Assembly (NCBI GenBank): GCA_964482235.1 | Contig: CAYZWU010000022.1 | Span: forward strand, 1-64,000 | DNA length: 64,000 bases | Direction of reading: 5' to 3' | DNA from: CAYZWU01 sp964482235 | Lineage (GTDB): Bacteria > Planctomycetota > B15-G4 > CAYZWU01 | In this document: in pieces, positions 27,860 to 36,365 of the stretch | Numbering within the stretch: position 1 is the stretch's first letter | Layout of the letters: every line of letters begins with the position of its first letter | The notes under the pieces: generated by a model | What the model was told of the DNA's origin: nothing | The model's database searches: none | Seen by the model: only the letters and a program-made list of their open reading frames with translations | Position numbers and translations under genes: made by a program

Positions 27860-29320
27860 TCAGGCGTTGCCGCGGACAGTCAAACCGTAGAGCTCGGCGT
27901 AGGTTCCGGCGTGCCTCACGAAATCGCCGCAGTAGAGGATCGGGTGCGGCCCCGGATAGACGGAGCGGATATCCTTCACATCGCGCATCTTCACCAGCAC
28001 GCGCGTGGCGCACCCGCCCGTGGGCGGGCAGGCCGGCGAGCTCTCGATATTGCCCCCCCAGGCATCGAGCGTCTTCTTCCCGGAGTGATACTTGAACAGT
28101 GTGGCCGCTTCGCCGGCCGGCCACTGCACATCGAGGGCGAGCGTCTTGGGCATCTGGTGGAAGAAGGGGCGCAGCAGATAGGGCGCGCTCTCCCCGCCCG
28201 GACCGTGCAGCCTGGTGGCGCAGGTGCAATGGGATCCGAAGTAGAGATTCTCCTCCGTGTCGAATTCGGGGTTGTGCTGGAATCCGCCGCGGCCGAAGAG
28301 GCGAGCTCCCAGCATGAGCGAGAGGGTGGCGTTGAGGTCGTTCTCGCAGCCGCAGGGAACGAGGTTGCCGTTGTTGAGAGCGAAGCTGAGGCACGGCTTG
28401 CGGTGCTTGAGGAAGAGGCACTCGATGGTGATGGCGTCGGCCTCGTGGCGTTCCATCAGCTTCAGCACCGCCACGTGGGCGCGCGCGGCATCGATGAACG
28501 CCTTCTCGTCGAGGTCCATGATCCTGTCGGCGCTGCCGCGGACGAAGCGGGCCAGCTGCTCCACCTCCGGCGTCGCCTGCACCTCGTCGAAGAGGTCGTT
28601 GAAGTGGCCGGCAGGTACGCCGTGGATGTCCATGCCGAAGAACGCCTCCCTGTCGTCCGCCTCCTCCTTGAGCCGGCCCGAGACGCGCAGCAGCCGGCTC
28701 TGCGCCATGCCGGAGTGGGCATGAACGCTGCGTAGCCCGCGCTCCAGCGCGGCAAAGTTCTCGATCGAGTGGATGTACTGAACGCGCGGCGCGTGGTCGA
28801 GCTTCTTCGGCGGCAGCTGGTGGTTGGCGCCCACGGGGTGATAGACGATGACCGGACCGTCGAAGGACTCGATGATGGGCACGAGCTTCGAGCTGAAGGA
28901 GTTCCAGAAATTGAAAAGGAGGAGAGCATCCGGCTTTGTGCTCTTCACGTCGTTGATGAAGCTCTCGATTCCGGCGGCCGTGTAGATGGAAGCGTCGTCG
29001 ATTTTCAGGGCGAGATCGAGGCCGTGTGCTATGCCGCTAATCCGGTCCATGAACAGGGCCTGCTGCTCCTCCGGCTCGAACTGGTTCCCCGGCCAGGTCG
29101 ACCACTTGTGCCGGCTCCAGCCGTCCTCGCACTTGCCCTCGAGCACCACGTCGGCAGGCGGATAGAAGAAGGCGCCGCGCACGACGGCCGCACGCCTGGG
29201 GCGCGGAGCGGCTGTCAGCTCCAGGGGGATCAATCCCGTGCAGCCCCCGGGCAGGAGGGCGCAGGCGGCGAGGGCTGATGCCGACTTCAGAAACGTACGA
29301 CGATCAACAGTGCTGTTCAT
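27860..29320 (-). CDS. Tat-exported lipoprotein, L-fucose isomerase-like
   Basis: Start chosen at ATG 29320, with AAAGGAGT seven bases upstream; the frame also reads a TTG at 29323. The N-terminus has a twin-arginine motif (DRRTFLKSASALAACALLPGGC) with a possible lipobox LPGGC. The 486-residue body, with regions such as IHSIENFAALERGLRS and AITIECLFLKHRKPCLSFALNNG, resembles L-fucose/L-arabinose isomerase-like C-terminal domains. These usually act in the cytoplasm on free sugars, so export is unusual. The catalytic role is unproven. It is 14 bases downstream of the NTF2-like gene, so it probably belongs to one operon with it. Confidence 0.65.
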   Translation of the reverse strand: MNSTVDRRTFLKSASALAACALLPGGCTGLIPLELTAAPRPRRAAVVRGAFFYPPADVVLEGKCEDGWSRHKWSTWPGNQFEPEEQQALFMDRISGIAHGLDLALKIDDASIYTAAGIESFINDVKSTKPDALLLFNFWNSFSSKLVPIIESFDGPVIVYHPVGANHQLPPKKLDHAPRVQYIHSIENFAALERGLRSVHAHSGMAQSRLLRVSGRLKEEADDREAFFGMDIHGVPAGHFNDLFDEVQATPEVEQLARFVRGSADRIMDLDEKAFIDAARAHVAVLKLMERHEADAITIECLFLKHRKPCLSFALNNGNLVPCGCENDLNATLSLMLGARLFGRGGFQHNPEFDTEENLYFGSHCTCATRLHGPGGESAPYLLRPFFHQMPKTLALDVQWPAGEAATLFKYHSGKKTLDAWGGNIESSPACPPTGGCATRVLVKMRDVKDIRSVYPGPHPILYCGDFVRHAGTYAELYGLTVRGNA

Positions 29321-29333
29321 CAAAACACTCCTT

Positions 29334-29735
29334 TCAATCGATGGGGAGCCACGTCTCGTGGAGGTGTACCCAGAGCGGCTTCCCGTTCCGATCCCGCTGC
29401 CGGAAGAGAACGGTACTCACTCGTGCCGTGGTCGTGGAGCCGAACTGCCACTCTTCGTAGGTCGCGAGGGCGTAGTGGTTCGAGGAAAGGCGGTAGCGGG
29501 GATTCCGGATCTCGATCCGGAAGGAATCGTCACGCGAACCGTGCGCTGACCAGAAGCTGGCGGTAACCTGGGCGCGGTCCTCGGATGTCCCTCCGGGATG
29601 GATGATCATGAAATCGCCTGACAGCACTTCGCTGAATCGCTCGAAGGCCTCGCGCGTCTTCGGCAGACTGCCGCGCATCCACTCCTGGATGAACCGATGG
29701 AGGTCGATCACCTCGTCGAGGATGGGGTGACTCAT
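29334..29735 (-). CDS. NTF2-like (DUF4440/SnoaL) protein
   Basis: The 133-residue protein has the layout of DUF4440 NTF2-like domains: an N-terminal helix (LHRFIQEWMRGSLPKTREAFERF), a first strand with DFMIIHPGG, and a curved sheet ending in RNPRYRLSSNHYALATYEEW and LHETWLP. Such domains bind small hydrophobic ligands or act as calcium-kinase association domains. No signal peptide was seen. The gene sits just upstream of, and probably in an operon with, the fucose-isomerase-like gene. Confidence 0.8.
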   Translation of the reverse strand: MSHPILDEVIDLHRFIQEWMRGSLPKTREAFERFSEVLSGDFMIIHPGGTSEDRAQVTASFWSAHGSRDDSFRIEIRNPRYRLSSNHYALATYEEWQFGSTTTARVSTVLFRQRDRNGKPLWVHLHETWLPID

Positions 29736-29887
29736 TGGGTTCTATCCTCTTCCGGACCGCAACGGCGCGCAGCCTCGTGAACGTTGGAAGCAGGTTCCAT
29801 TCTATGTAAACGGCAGATGGAGTACACAGGCTTTTCAAGGAGGCCGCCCGGAATGGTACGGGATCGATCTCCGGATCGATAAACAGA

Positions 29888-29916
29888 GCTCCCCCTCTCT
29901 GGAGGAGAGGGGGAGC
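29888..29916 (-). terminator. Hairpin downstream of the repeat-propeller gene
   Basis: A 12-bp stem, GCTCCCCCTCTC (29888-29899) with GAGAGGGGGAGC (29905-29916), has a 5-base loop. In the minus direction it lies ~60 bases past the stop at 29979 and is followed by only a short U-containing stretch (TCTGTTTATC), so it is a moderate terminator candidate. Confidence 0.5.
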
Positions 29917-29978
29917 ATTCCCACCCGAAGCACCGTCAGACCGGGTAACCGTCATCCGTCTTGCTGCATCAGAAGCGG

Positions 29979-31358
29979 TCAGGGCAGCTTCTGAAAAGTG
30001 AAGAGATCGAAGTCAAGTGTTGAATCAGGGTAGTGTCCGATGAACGGCCATACGGTGTACAATCCTGCAGGAGCGCCACGCGGCACCTTCCCGGGGATGT
30101 TGTATCGATAGATGGTCGATTTGGCCGGCACCACGACGTTCATCAGATGAAAGGGCCCCATGGTCCCGAAACCGGGTACATCGACCATGGCCCATGCCTG
30201 AAGGAGGAGATTGTCGAACGTGTAGTTGGTCGCGCTGCCGTTGACGTAGAAGATCCCTCCCGTCGACGGAATGATCGCGGGCGGATCGACCACCGAGACG
30301 GAGAGGCTCACCGTCTGTTCGCCTCCTATCTCCACCATGAAGATATCGTGGCCGCCGGAGCTTGGAAAAGTGGTGGTGCCGGCGACCATGTAGTTCCCGT
30401 AGGAGTTCTGCACGATCGAGTTGGCGGCGTCGGCGCCCACATCGCCGCAGGTCTGCGTCCAGAGCTCATTGCCACTGCTGTCGGCCTTCACGATGTAGAA
30501 GTCGCTGTCCCCGGCGCCGAACGAGTAGGTGTAACCGACGGCCAGGAAACCTTCATGAAAGGTCTGCAGCACCGAGCGCGCCCCATCATCGCCAGGCCCG
30601 CCGTAAGTCTGCGACCAGAGCTCTGTGCCGCTGCTGTCGGTCTTTACCATGTAGATATCGAGATCGCCCCCGCCGAAGGAATCGGAAGAACCGGCAAGGA
30701 TGAAGCCTCCATCGGAGGTCTCCTCGAGCGAGAATGCCATGTCGTGACCGGGTCCGCCGAACGTCTGCTCCCAGACCATGTTTCCAAGGAGGTCCACCTT
30801 GATCAAATAGAAATCGCACCCTCCCGCGCCGTAGGAATAGGTATACCCGGCAGCGACGAATCCCCCCCCATCCGAGGTTGTCAGCACCGCCTGGGCAGAG
30901 TCGGATGCCGGACCGCCAAAAGCCTCCGCCCACAGGGTATGGCCGCTCGCTCTGGTCCTGACCAGATAGACATCCTCGCTGCCCGCACCGTAGTAATCGG
31001 TGCTGCCGGCGACGATGAAACCGTGGTCCGGATTCTGCTGTGACGCGTTGGCAATCTCGTTGCCGGGACCGCCCAGGGGCAGTATCGCTATTTGATTGCC
31101 CTGCTCGTCCGTCCTGACCAGGTAGAAGTCGAAACCGCCCGCCCCGTAGGAGCCGGTCGAACCGGTGATGATGTATCCCCCGTTGGAGATCAGCTCCAGC
31201 GACTGGCCGAATTCATCGCTGGCCCCGCCGTAGTTGTGGGTCCGGATGATGTCGCCCTCGACGGCCTGAGCGCTCGAGACGGCCAGGAGCGCCAGAAAAC
31301 CGCTGATCAGGATTGCCTTCAAATGAGCTTCAAGTTTGTTCATCGCTTCCTTGTACAT
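29979..31358 (-). CDS. Secreted repeat propeller protein
   Basis: Start chosen at ATG 31358 (MYKEAMNK), which has AAGGAGAG upstream; the frame extends earlier to MREKESST. Residues ~10-35 form a signal peptide (AILISGFLALLAVSSAQA). Residues ~35-345 contain about six ~47-residue repeats of the type WTQTYGGPGxDxAxS, DGGFxxAGxTxSFGAG and DxYLVKxDSSGN, which form a propeller. The C-terminal ~110 residues are a different beta domain (VDVPGFGTMGPFHLMNVVVPA...LYTVWPFIGHYPDS). The repeat type is common in secreted proteins of Bacteroidetes, planctomycetes and archaea and its function is unknown. Confidence 0.8.
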   Translation of the reverse strand: MYKEAMNKLEAHLKAILISGFLALLAVSSAQAVEGDIIRTHNYGGASDEFGQSLELISNGGYIITGSTGSYGAGGFDFYLVRTDEQGNQIAILPLGGPGNEIANASQQNPDHGFIVAGSTDYYGAGSEDVYLVRTRASGHTLWAEAFGGPASDSAQAVLTTSDGGGFVAAGYTYSYGAGGCDFYLIKVDLLGNMVWEQTFGGPGHDMAFSLEETSDGGFILAGSSDSFGGGDLDIYMVKTDSSGTELWSQTYGGPGDDGARSVLQTFHEGFLAVGYTYSFGAGDSDFYIVKADSSGNELWTQTCGDVGADAANSIVQNSYGNYMVAGTTTFPSSGGHDIFMVEIGGEQTVSLSVSVVDPPAIIPSTGGIFYVNGSATNYTFDNLLLQAWAMVDVPGFGTMGPFHLMNVVVPAKSTIYRYNIPGKVPRGAPAGLYTVWPFIGHYPDSTLDFDLFTFQKLP

Positions 31359-31736
31359 GGTTGAACTCTCCTTTTCTCGCATCCTCGAACCGAGGTGAAT
31401 CAGATGACTTGCACTTCCTTTGCAGCGGAACCGTCAAGCTCCGCCAACCATGGAGAAAGAAGGCGCGCCGGAACCGAACGCCCTGGCGAGCTTTTTTTGG
31501 GAATCCCCGAAATCCGACCCGACGAGCTTGTCATCGCGCCCAGGTGAAGCCCTCCGGACAGCTCCCTCTGAAAAAAACAGGTGTCGTTATAAATCCAGCA
31601 AATCAAGTAAGTTAAAACCACATGGAGCCACGGGGATTATGGTTTTTCGCTGAAAAATCCTTTTGCTTGTTGCGAATCGTCTTTGTGTATGTATACTCAC
31701 ATACACTTGGTTATTTTCAAAGCAGGATCGAGCGCC
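31359..31736. other. Divergent intergenic region with GntR operator
   Basis: These 378 bases separate the repeat-propeller gene from the second GntR gene. The right part holds the promoter and operator described at 31670-31706. The left part is A+T-rich, with TTATAAAT near 31588, but no confident promoter was assigned for the minus-strand gene. Confidence 0.5.
31670..31706 (+). promoter_or_regulatory. Promoter overlapping a GntR operator (module 2)
   Basis: The operator has half-sites GTGTAT (31685-31690) and ATACAC (31701-31706) separated by ten bases, the same half-sites and spacing as the site at 9458-9479. A promoter, TTGCGA (31670-31675), a 16-base spacer and TATACT (31692-31697), places the -10 box inside the operator. 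A GAGCGCC leader with an AGGA site then precedes the GntR ATG at 31737. Confidence 0.65.
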
Positions 31737-32132
31737 ATGCAGCTTTACATCAACCCGAAAAAGGGAGTTCCGGCCTGGAGGCAGATCGTCCAGCAGGTGA
31801 AGAACCTGGCTGCTGCCGGCGCCCTGGAACCGGGGGAAAAACTACCCTCCGTCCGCGCGCTGGCAAAGGAGATAGGCGTCAATCCCATCACCACGGCCCG
31901 GGCCTATCGCGAGCTCGAGGCCGAGGGAGTGATAGAGACCCGCCAGGGCGCGGGCACCTTTCTCGCCAGCCGGCGGATCCTGCTCACCGAGGAGGAAGCC
32001 CTCCGCCGCATCCTCCCGCTCGTGGACGAGGCGCTCGTCAATTCGAGGCAGATGGGCATGACCTGCGAGGCTCTGATCAAACTGATCCGCGAGCGAAACA
32101 GCGAGGTCTTCAAGGATAAGGAAGAAGAATGA
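31737..32132 (+). CDS. GntR-family regulator, YtrA type (module 2)
   Basis: Start chosen at ATG 31737; the frame continues upstream to 31683 but through the operator. The 131-residue protein has the short YtrA-type layout: LYINPKKGVPAWRQIV, then the winged HTH (PSVRALAKEIGVNPITTARA, residues ~40-59) and a ~40-residue helical tail. It overlaps the following ATPase start by four bases. It probably represses its own operon through the 22-bp palindrome overlapping its promoter. The same operator half-sites precede the module 1 regulator, so cross-regulation is possible. Confidence 0.9.
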   Translation: MQLYINPKKGVPAWRQIVQQVKNLAAAGALEPGEKLPSVRALAKEIGVNPITTARAYRELEAEGVIETRQGAGTFLASRRILLTEEEALRRILPLVDEALVNSRQMGMTCEALIKLIRERNSEVFKDKEEE

Positions 32133-33040
32133 TGTCGCCACCCCTGATCGAGTTCAACGATGTCACGAAGGAGTTCCGCTTCACCCCCGTTCTGAACGGC
32201 CTTTCCTTCTCCGTCCAGCCGGGCAGCGTCTACGGGCTTCTCGGCCGGAATGGAGCCGGAAAGACCACGGCGCTCCGGATGATCTTGTCGATGGAGCAGC
32301 CGACCAGCGGCCATGTCCACGTTTTCGGAACGCCGCCGGAGGATCTCGACGATGTCGAGAGGTCGCGGATCGCCTATGCGGCCGGCGGCCAGATCCTGCC
32401 TCCCTACATGACCGTGGCCGAGGTGGGCCGTTTCGTGAAAAACGCCACGCCCGCCTTCGACGACAGCCTCTTCACCGAGCTGATCGAGGAGGGACGGGTT
32501 CCCTTCGACAAGCGGGTGCGGGCCCTGTCGCGGGGACTCAAGCAGCGCCTGCGCCTGTCCCTGGCCTATGCCAGGAGGCCGAAGGTCCTCGTGCTGGACG
32601 AACCGACCGAGGGGCTCGACACGGTGGTGCGCTTCAACCTGCTGAAGCGTGTGCTCGACGTGGTGGCCGAAGGCGATTCCTGCGCCATCGTGTCGAGCCA
32701 CGTGCTGGGCGACGTGGAGCGGGTCGTGGACAGGATCGGCCTCCTTGCCGGAGGGCGGATCGTCCTGGAAGGGGAAATCGATCTCCTGAAGGAGAGGATG
32801 CAGCGGATCCGCCTCGCCTGGGGCGGGGCCGACGATCCCGGACCGGATCTCGAGAGCACGGCCAGGGCCGACGGGGCGCTCACCTTTCAGCGCGACGGCC
32901 GCCAGGCCTGGTTCGTCACGGACCGCTACAGCCCGGAGTGGCTGGCCTCGTTCAAACGGAAGTTTCCCGGCTGTGTCGTGGAAAACGACAGCCTCGACCT
33001 GGAAGAGATCTTCTTCGAGCTACTCAAGGATGAACGATGA
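32129..33040 (+). CDS. ABC transporter ATP-binding protein (module 2)
   Basis: The 303-residue protein has Walker A GRNGAGKTT at residues 39-47, signature LSRGLKQRL, Walker B VLVLDEPTEGLD and H-loop SSH, followed by a C-terminal extension with FVTDRYSPEWLASFKRKFPG. It lies between the GntR and permease genes with four-base overlaps on both sides, so the operon is translationally coupled. It powers the adjacent membrane protein. The transported molecule is unknown. Confidence 0.9.
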   Translation: MMSPPLIEFNDVTKEFRFTPVLNGLSFSVQPGSVYGLLGRNGAGKTTALRMILSMEQPTSGHVHVFGTPPEDLDDVERSRIAYAAGGQILPPYMTVAEVGRFVKNATPAFDDSLFTELIEEGRVPFDKRVRALSRGLKQRLRLSLAYARRPKVLVLDEPTEGLDTVVRFNLLKRVLDVVAEGDSCAIVSSHVLGDVERVVDRIGLLAGGRIVLEGEIDLLKERMQRIRLAWGGADDPGPDLESTARADGALTFQRDGRQAWFVTDRYSPEWLASFKRKFPGCVVENDSLDLEEIFFELLKDER

Positions 33041-34062
33041 AAAATCCGGCCCGCGCGATCGAATGGAGCGCCTTGCGCTACGAGGCGAAGAGAATGGTAA
33101 GGCTCAACCTCACCAAGTACATGTACGCCCACATGGCCTGGAACATCCCCGTCAGGACCAGCCTTCTCTATGGGTTGTCCATGTTCGGGATCATGCTTTT
33201 CCTGTCCATGTTCCTCTATGGAGGCTCGCGAATGTGGTGCCTCCTTGTCATTCCAGCCGCTCTTGCCATCGGCAGGTTCTCCTGGGCGGAGCGGAGCCCC
33301 CTGTTCAAGGATTCTCCCGCCGAATTCATGGCAACCTGCGGCTTCTCCGCTCTCACCTGGTACCAGGCCAGCCTTCTTTACGGTCTCCTGAAATCGGTCC
33401 TGATCGGGCTCGTCTTTGCCGCCATCTCGTTGTACCTGCTGTCACGGAACAGCGCGCTTCCTATCACGGACGCCGACTGCTGGATCATGGCGTCGCTTCC
33501 CGTTGTTTCGGGTCTTTTCTTTCTGCTCCAGTTCTCGTGCGAGCAGTCTCGCCGGCTCATCGCCCTTCCGCTCGAGAAGAAAGGGAAAGACGGCAAGGAG
33601 CTGCCCAGGGTGATCGTCCGGAAACGCCCGCCGCAGCTGATGGGCGTCCTGGCATTCTCCTTCTTAATCAATGTCGTTGTTTGCGGCATGGGTATCGAAC
33701 TGGTCGTGGCCGAGATTGTCGGCCACTCCCATTTCATGATCCCCCTGTTCTTCTCCTTCGTTGTTATCTGCCTGCTCATCGACTCCATCAAGCGGGTTCG
33801 GGGGAAATGGAGCGCCATCGATATTTACGGATTCCTCATTGTCTCCCTTTTCACTCTTTTCATCTGGATCTTCATCCTCCTGTGGAAGGGCTCTTCGGCC
33901 TGGCTCGGCGCCCTGTTTCTGCTTCATGACTATGTTCCCCCGATGCTCGTCTTCTTCGTCGTGAGCGCACTGTTCCTGGTTCTGGCCTGGAAAGCGGGAC
34001 GCCGATCCGCCGGCGACCTCGTCCGGGCCGGAGATTCGATTGCAATGAAGGAGGTGGATTGA
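33037..34062 (+). CDS. ABC transporter membrane protein (module 2)
   Basis: The 341-residue protein is highly hydrophobic with about eight predicted membrane segments (for example LLYGLSMFGIMLFLSMFLYG and MGIELVVAEIVGHSHFMIPL). It overlaps the ATPase stop by four bases and the following gene start by four bases. It is shorter than its module 1 counterpart and no clear similarity between the two permeases was seen by eye, whereas their regulators and ATPases are clearly alike. Confidence 0.8.
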   Translation: MKNPARAIEWSALRYEAKRMVRLNLTKYMYAHMAWNIPVRTSLLYGLSMFGIMLFLSMFLYGGSRMWCLLVIPAALAIGRFSWAERSPLFKDSPAEFMATCGFSALTWYQASLLYGLLKSVLIGLVFAAISLYLLSRNSALPITDADCWIMASLPVVSGLFFLLQFSCEQSRRLIALPLEKKGKDGKELPRVIVRKRPPQLMGVLAFSFLINVVVCGMGIELVVAEIVGHSHFMIPLFFSFVVICLLIDSIKRVRGKWSAIDIYGFLIVSLFTLFIWIFILLWKGSSAWLGALFLLHDYVPPMLVFFVVSALFLVLAWKAGRRSAGDLVRAGDSIAMKEVD

Positions 34063-35313
34063 TGCTGAGCAGAGTCTACATGATTGCCGTGGTGGGTACC
34101 GTCCTCCTCCCGGCTCTGGCCTCGTTCCTGCTGGCGACTGGAGAGCACAGGTCGAGCATCGATGAAGTGAAACTGGATGTCGAGAAGATCCTTCTTGGCC
34201 TCGAGCAGGACCCCNNNNNNNNNNNNNNNNNNNNNNNNNNNNNNNNNNNNNNNNNNNNNNNNNNNNNNNNNNNNNNNNNNNNNNNNNNNNNNNNNNNNNN
34301 NNNNNNNNNNNNNNCAGGACCCCCTCGAGAGGTTCAAGGTGCGCTCCACCGCCGTTCTGCGGTTCCGGTCGCGCGAACAGGTACGATGGGTTTTCGAGCC
34401 GCTTCTCGACCGGCTGGACCCGCCGGAGGGGAAAGAAACGGCGGAGCAGGTTCTCGAACGGTGGGAGACAGCGTCCCGGGCCGTGACGAGCGGTCTTCTA
34501 TACCACTCCTTCGACCTCTGCCTGGACAAGGATCTGCTGGCCGGCCTGGAGGCGTACCTCCATCTGCCCGGCCTCCCCCATTTCCTGGAACACGGTCCCG
34601 CGGGGAACGAGCTGCACGAGGAGATGCAGGACCAGTGGAAAATGATGCAGTCCTCCTGCTCCGAACCAAAGCCATTCCTGATATCCGGTTGGGAAGCGGA
34701 TCACGTCGAATTTCGCCTCTACTGCCTGCGCGACAACACGCGCGGCGCGCTGAACATCTCTCTCTTCGAAGCCGCCATGAAGCGACTCAACAAGTCGCTG
34801 GAGGAATGGGATCCCCGGAAAATCGAACCGTGGCTGGCTCTCGCATGCTTCACCCGCACCCCGGCCGTAGCCTCCCCGGCGAGCCTGGAGCATTATCTCG
34901 ACAGGGCGGTCCGGGGAGAGCGCTGCCCCTACATGCTGAACGCCGCATCGCTTTATCTTGACGTCGCCGAAGCGAACAAGATCGCCCGCTTCATGGATCG
35001 GCTCCACTCCCTGGCGGATTCGGGAGATCCAGGCGAAAAGGTGCCTGATCACATCGTGCTCCATCGCTTCATCCGTGCCGCGATCCCGGTCCTCTGCTCC
35101 CAGGAGAAGGAGGAAGCGATCCGCACACGCCTCGACTGGTGGGAAGATGACTGCGACCCCGAGCTGGCCTCGGCCTTGCAGGCAGCGAAGAAAAATGCCG
35201 CTCATTACATCGACCGGGGCATGGTCCTTCACGGCGCCTTCCGGGAACTGATGTGCAAACTCGGGCGGTCAAGCCAGCTCCGGTACCACGGGCACCGGTT
35301 CATGGAGCTCTGA
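34059..35313 (+). CDS. Membrane-anchored protein of the second ABC operon (broken by an N run)
   Basis: The 5' part (to 34214) reads MMLSRVYMIAVVGTVLLPAL...ILLGLEQDP, a membrane anchor. The 3' part from 34315 reads QDPLERFKVRSTAVL and continues ~330 residues to YHGHRFMEL. The nine bases before the N run (CAGGACCCC) are repeated right after it, and collapsing gap plus repeat joins the halves in frame (EQDPLERF). The protein is therefore probably intact in the cell, with ~380 residues. The soluble part is helical, acidic and has no recognised domain. Its position suggests an accessory subunit of the transporter. Confidence 0.7.
34215..34314. other. 100-N assembly gap 1
   Basis: The run is exactly 100 N. 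The nine bases CAGGACCCC occur immediately before and after it, and joining them keeps the reading frame open, so this is probably an artificial join between overlapping contigs and not missing DNA. Confidence 0.85.
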
Positions 35314-35322
35314 GAACCCGTC

Positions 35323-35661
35323 TCACATTAGCTTCGCGCCCAGGGGGACGTCGCGGTCAGGCACACAGAGGGCGACCTCTCCCTTCTCGTTGTGAAAACC
35401 GGTGACGAGGCACTCGGACATGATCGGGCCGATCTGCTTCGCCGGAAAGTTGACCACCGCGACAACGAGCCTGCCGGTCAAATCCTCCGGCTCGTAGAGA
35501 TCGGTGACTTGGGCGCTCGATTTCTTCAGGCCGATCTTTTCGCCGAAATCGACGTGCAGGATATAGGAGGGTTTCCGGACCTCGGGGAACGGCTCGACGC
35601 TCCTGATTCGCCCCACGCGAAGCTCCACCTTGCTGAAGTCATCCCAGGAGATGGTTTGCAT
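35323..35661 (-). CDS. csaA: CsaA-type tRNA-binding/chaperone-like protein
   Basis: Start chosen at ATG 35661 (MQTISWDDFSKVELRVGRI), giving 112 residues, the usual length of CsaA. The upstream frame (to 36045) is not supported. The OB-fold tRNA-binding signature is complete: VELRVGRIRSVEPFPEVRKPSY, then LKKSSAQVTDLYEPEDLTGRLVVAVVNFPAKQIGPIMSECLVTG. CsaA binds tRNA or unfolded proteins and has been reported as an export-related chaperone in Bacillus. The function here is inferred from family only. Confidence 0.95.
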   Translation of the reverse strand: MQTISWDDFSKVELRVGRIRSVEPFPEVRKPSYILHVDFGEKIGLKKSSAQVTDLYEPEDLTGRLVVAVVNFPAKQIGPIMSECLVTGFHNEKGEVALCVPDRDVPLGAKLM

Positions 35662-35738
35662 TGATTTTTCCTCGATTGCGGAAAACGCTGCGGCCGGGAT
35701 TATGATCTCTTTCCCGGTGATGACCCGGGGGGAAACCG

Positions 35739-36347
35739 TCAGCCGTTGCCGCACACCTTCGCTGCCTCGGCGACGTCGCGGAGGAGCCTCCTCGCCGACT
35801 GGTACTTCGGATCGATCTCGAGGGCCTTCTCGCAGCACTCCATCGCCTTCTCGTACTTTCCCTCTGCCCTGAGAATCAATCCCATGTTGAGGAAGGCTTC
35901 TTCCCACGGGCCCTTTTTCTTTCCGATCGCGCGGCGGAAAATGCTCTTTGCTTCGGCGAAGCGGCCCTGCCGGGCAAGAAACTCCCCGAGAAAAACGAGG
36001 TTCCCCGTCCTTCCCCGGCTGTGCTCGACAGCCTTCCGGTACCACCGCTCTGCTGGCCCCTTCGAGCCTTTTTCATCGTACACCCTGCCGAGCCCGACGT
36101 AGACCATGTCGATCGGCTTCCCGGGAAAGAGGGCAAGAGCCTTGCGGAAGGCCCTGACCGCCTCGTCGTAAAGAAAGAGGTCCGTCAGGACGCTGCCGAG
36201 CGTGTACCAGGCGTAGCCGTCATCGGGGTAGTCGCGAAGGTACTGCCGCGCGCGTTCGCGCACGCACGCCGTGCTTCCCTTGCCGTATGCCGTCATCAGG
36301 GCCTTCCACTGGCGGCGTCTTTTCGGAGGCATCTCGTCGAGATTCAT
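35739..36347 (-). CDS. TPR protein
   Basis: The 202-residue protein contains about four tetratricopeptide repeats, for example DDGYAWYTLGSVLTDLFLYDEAVRAFRKAL, PAERWYRKAVEHS, GRFAEAKSIFRRAIGK and AFLNMGLILRAEGKYEKAMECCEKALEIDP. It is a soluble protein with a basic N-terminus (PPKRRRQW). TPR domains bind partner proteins; no partner can be inferred. It is in the same orientation as the sulfatase ~20 bases upstream. Confidence 0.85.
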   Translation of the reverse strand: MNLDEMPPKRRRQWKALMTAYGKGSTACVRERARQYLRDYPDDGYAWYTLGSVLTDLFLYDEAVRAFRKALALFPGKPIDMVYVGLGRVYDEKGSKGPAERWYRKAVEHSRGRTGNLVFLGEFLARQGRFAEAKSIFRRAIGKKKGPWEEAFLNMGLILRAEGKYEKAMECCEKALEIDPKYQSARRLLRDVAEAAKVCGNG

Positions 36348-36365
36348 CGTGTATTCCTTTCTTTT

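Noticed and set aside
34177..34330. Frameshift or truncation of the 34059 and 38835 genes
   Set aside because: The apparent frame changes are explained by the 100-N joins with duplicated flanks; collapsing them restores the frame.
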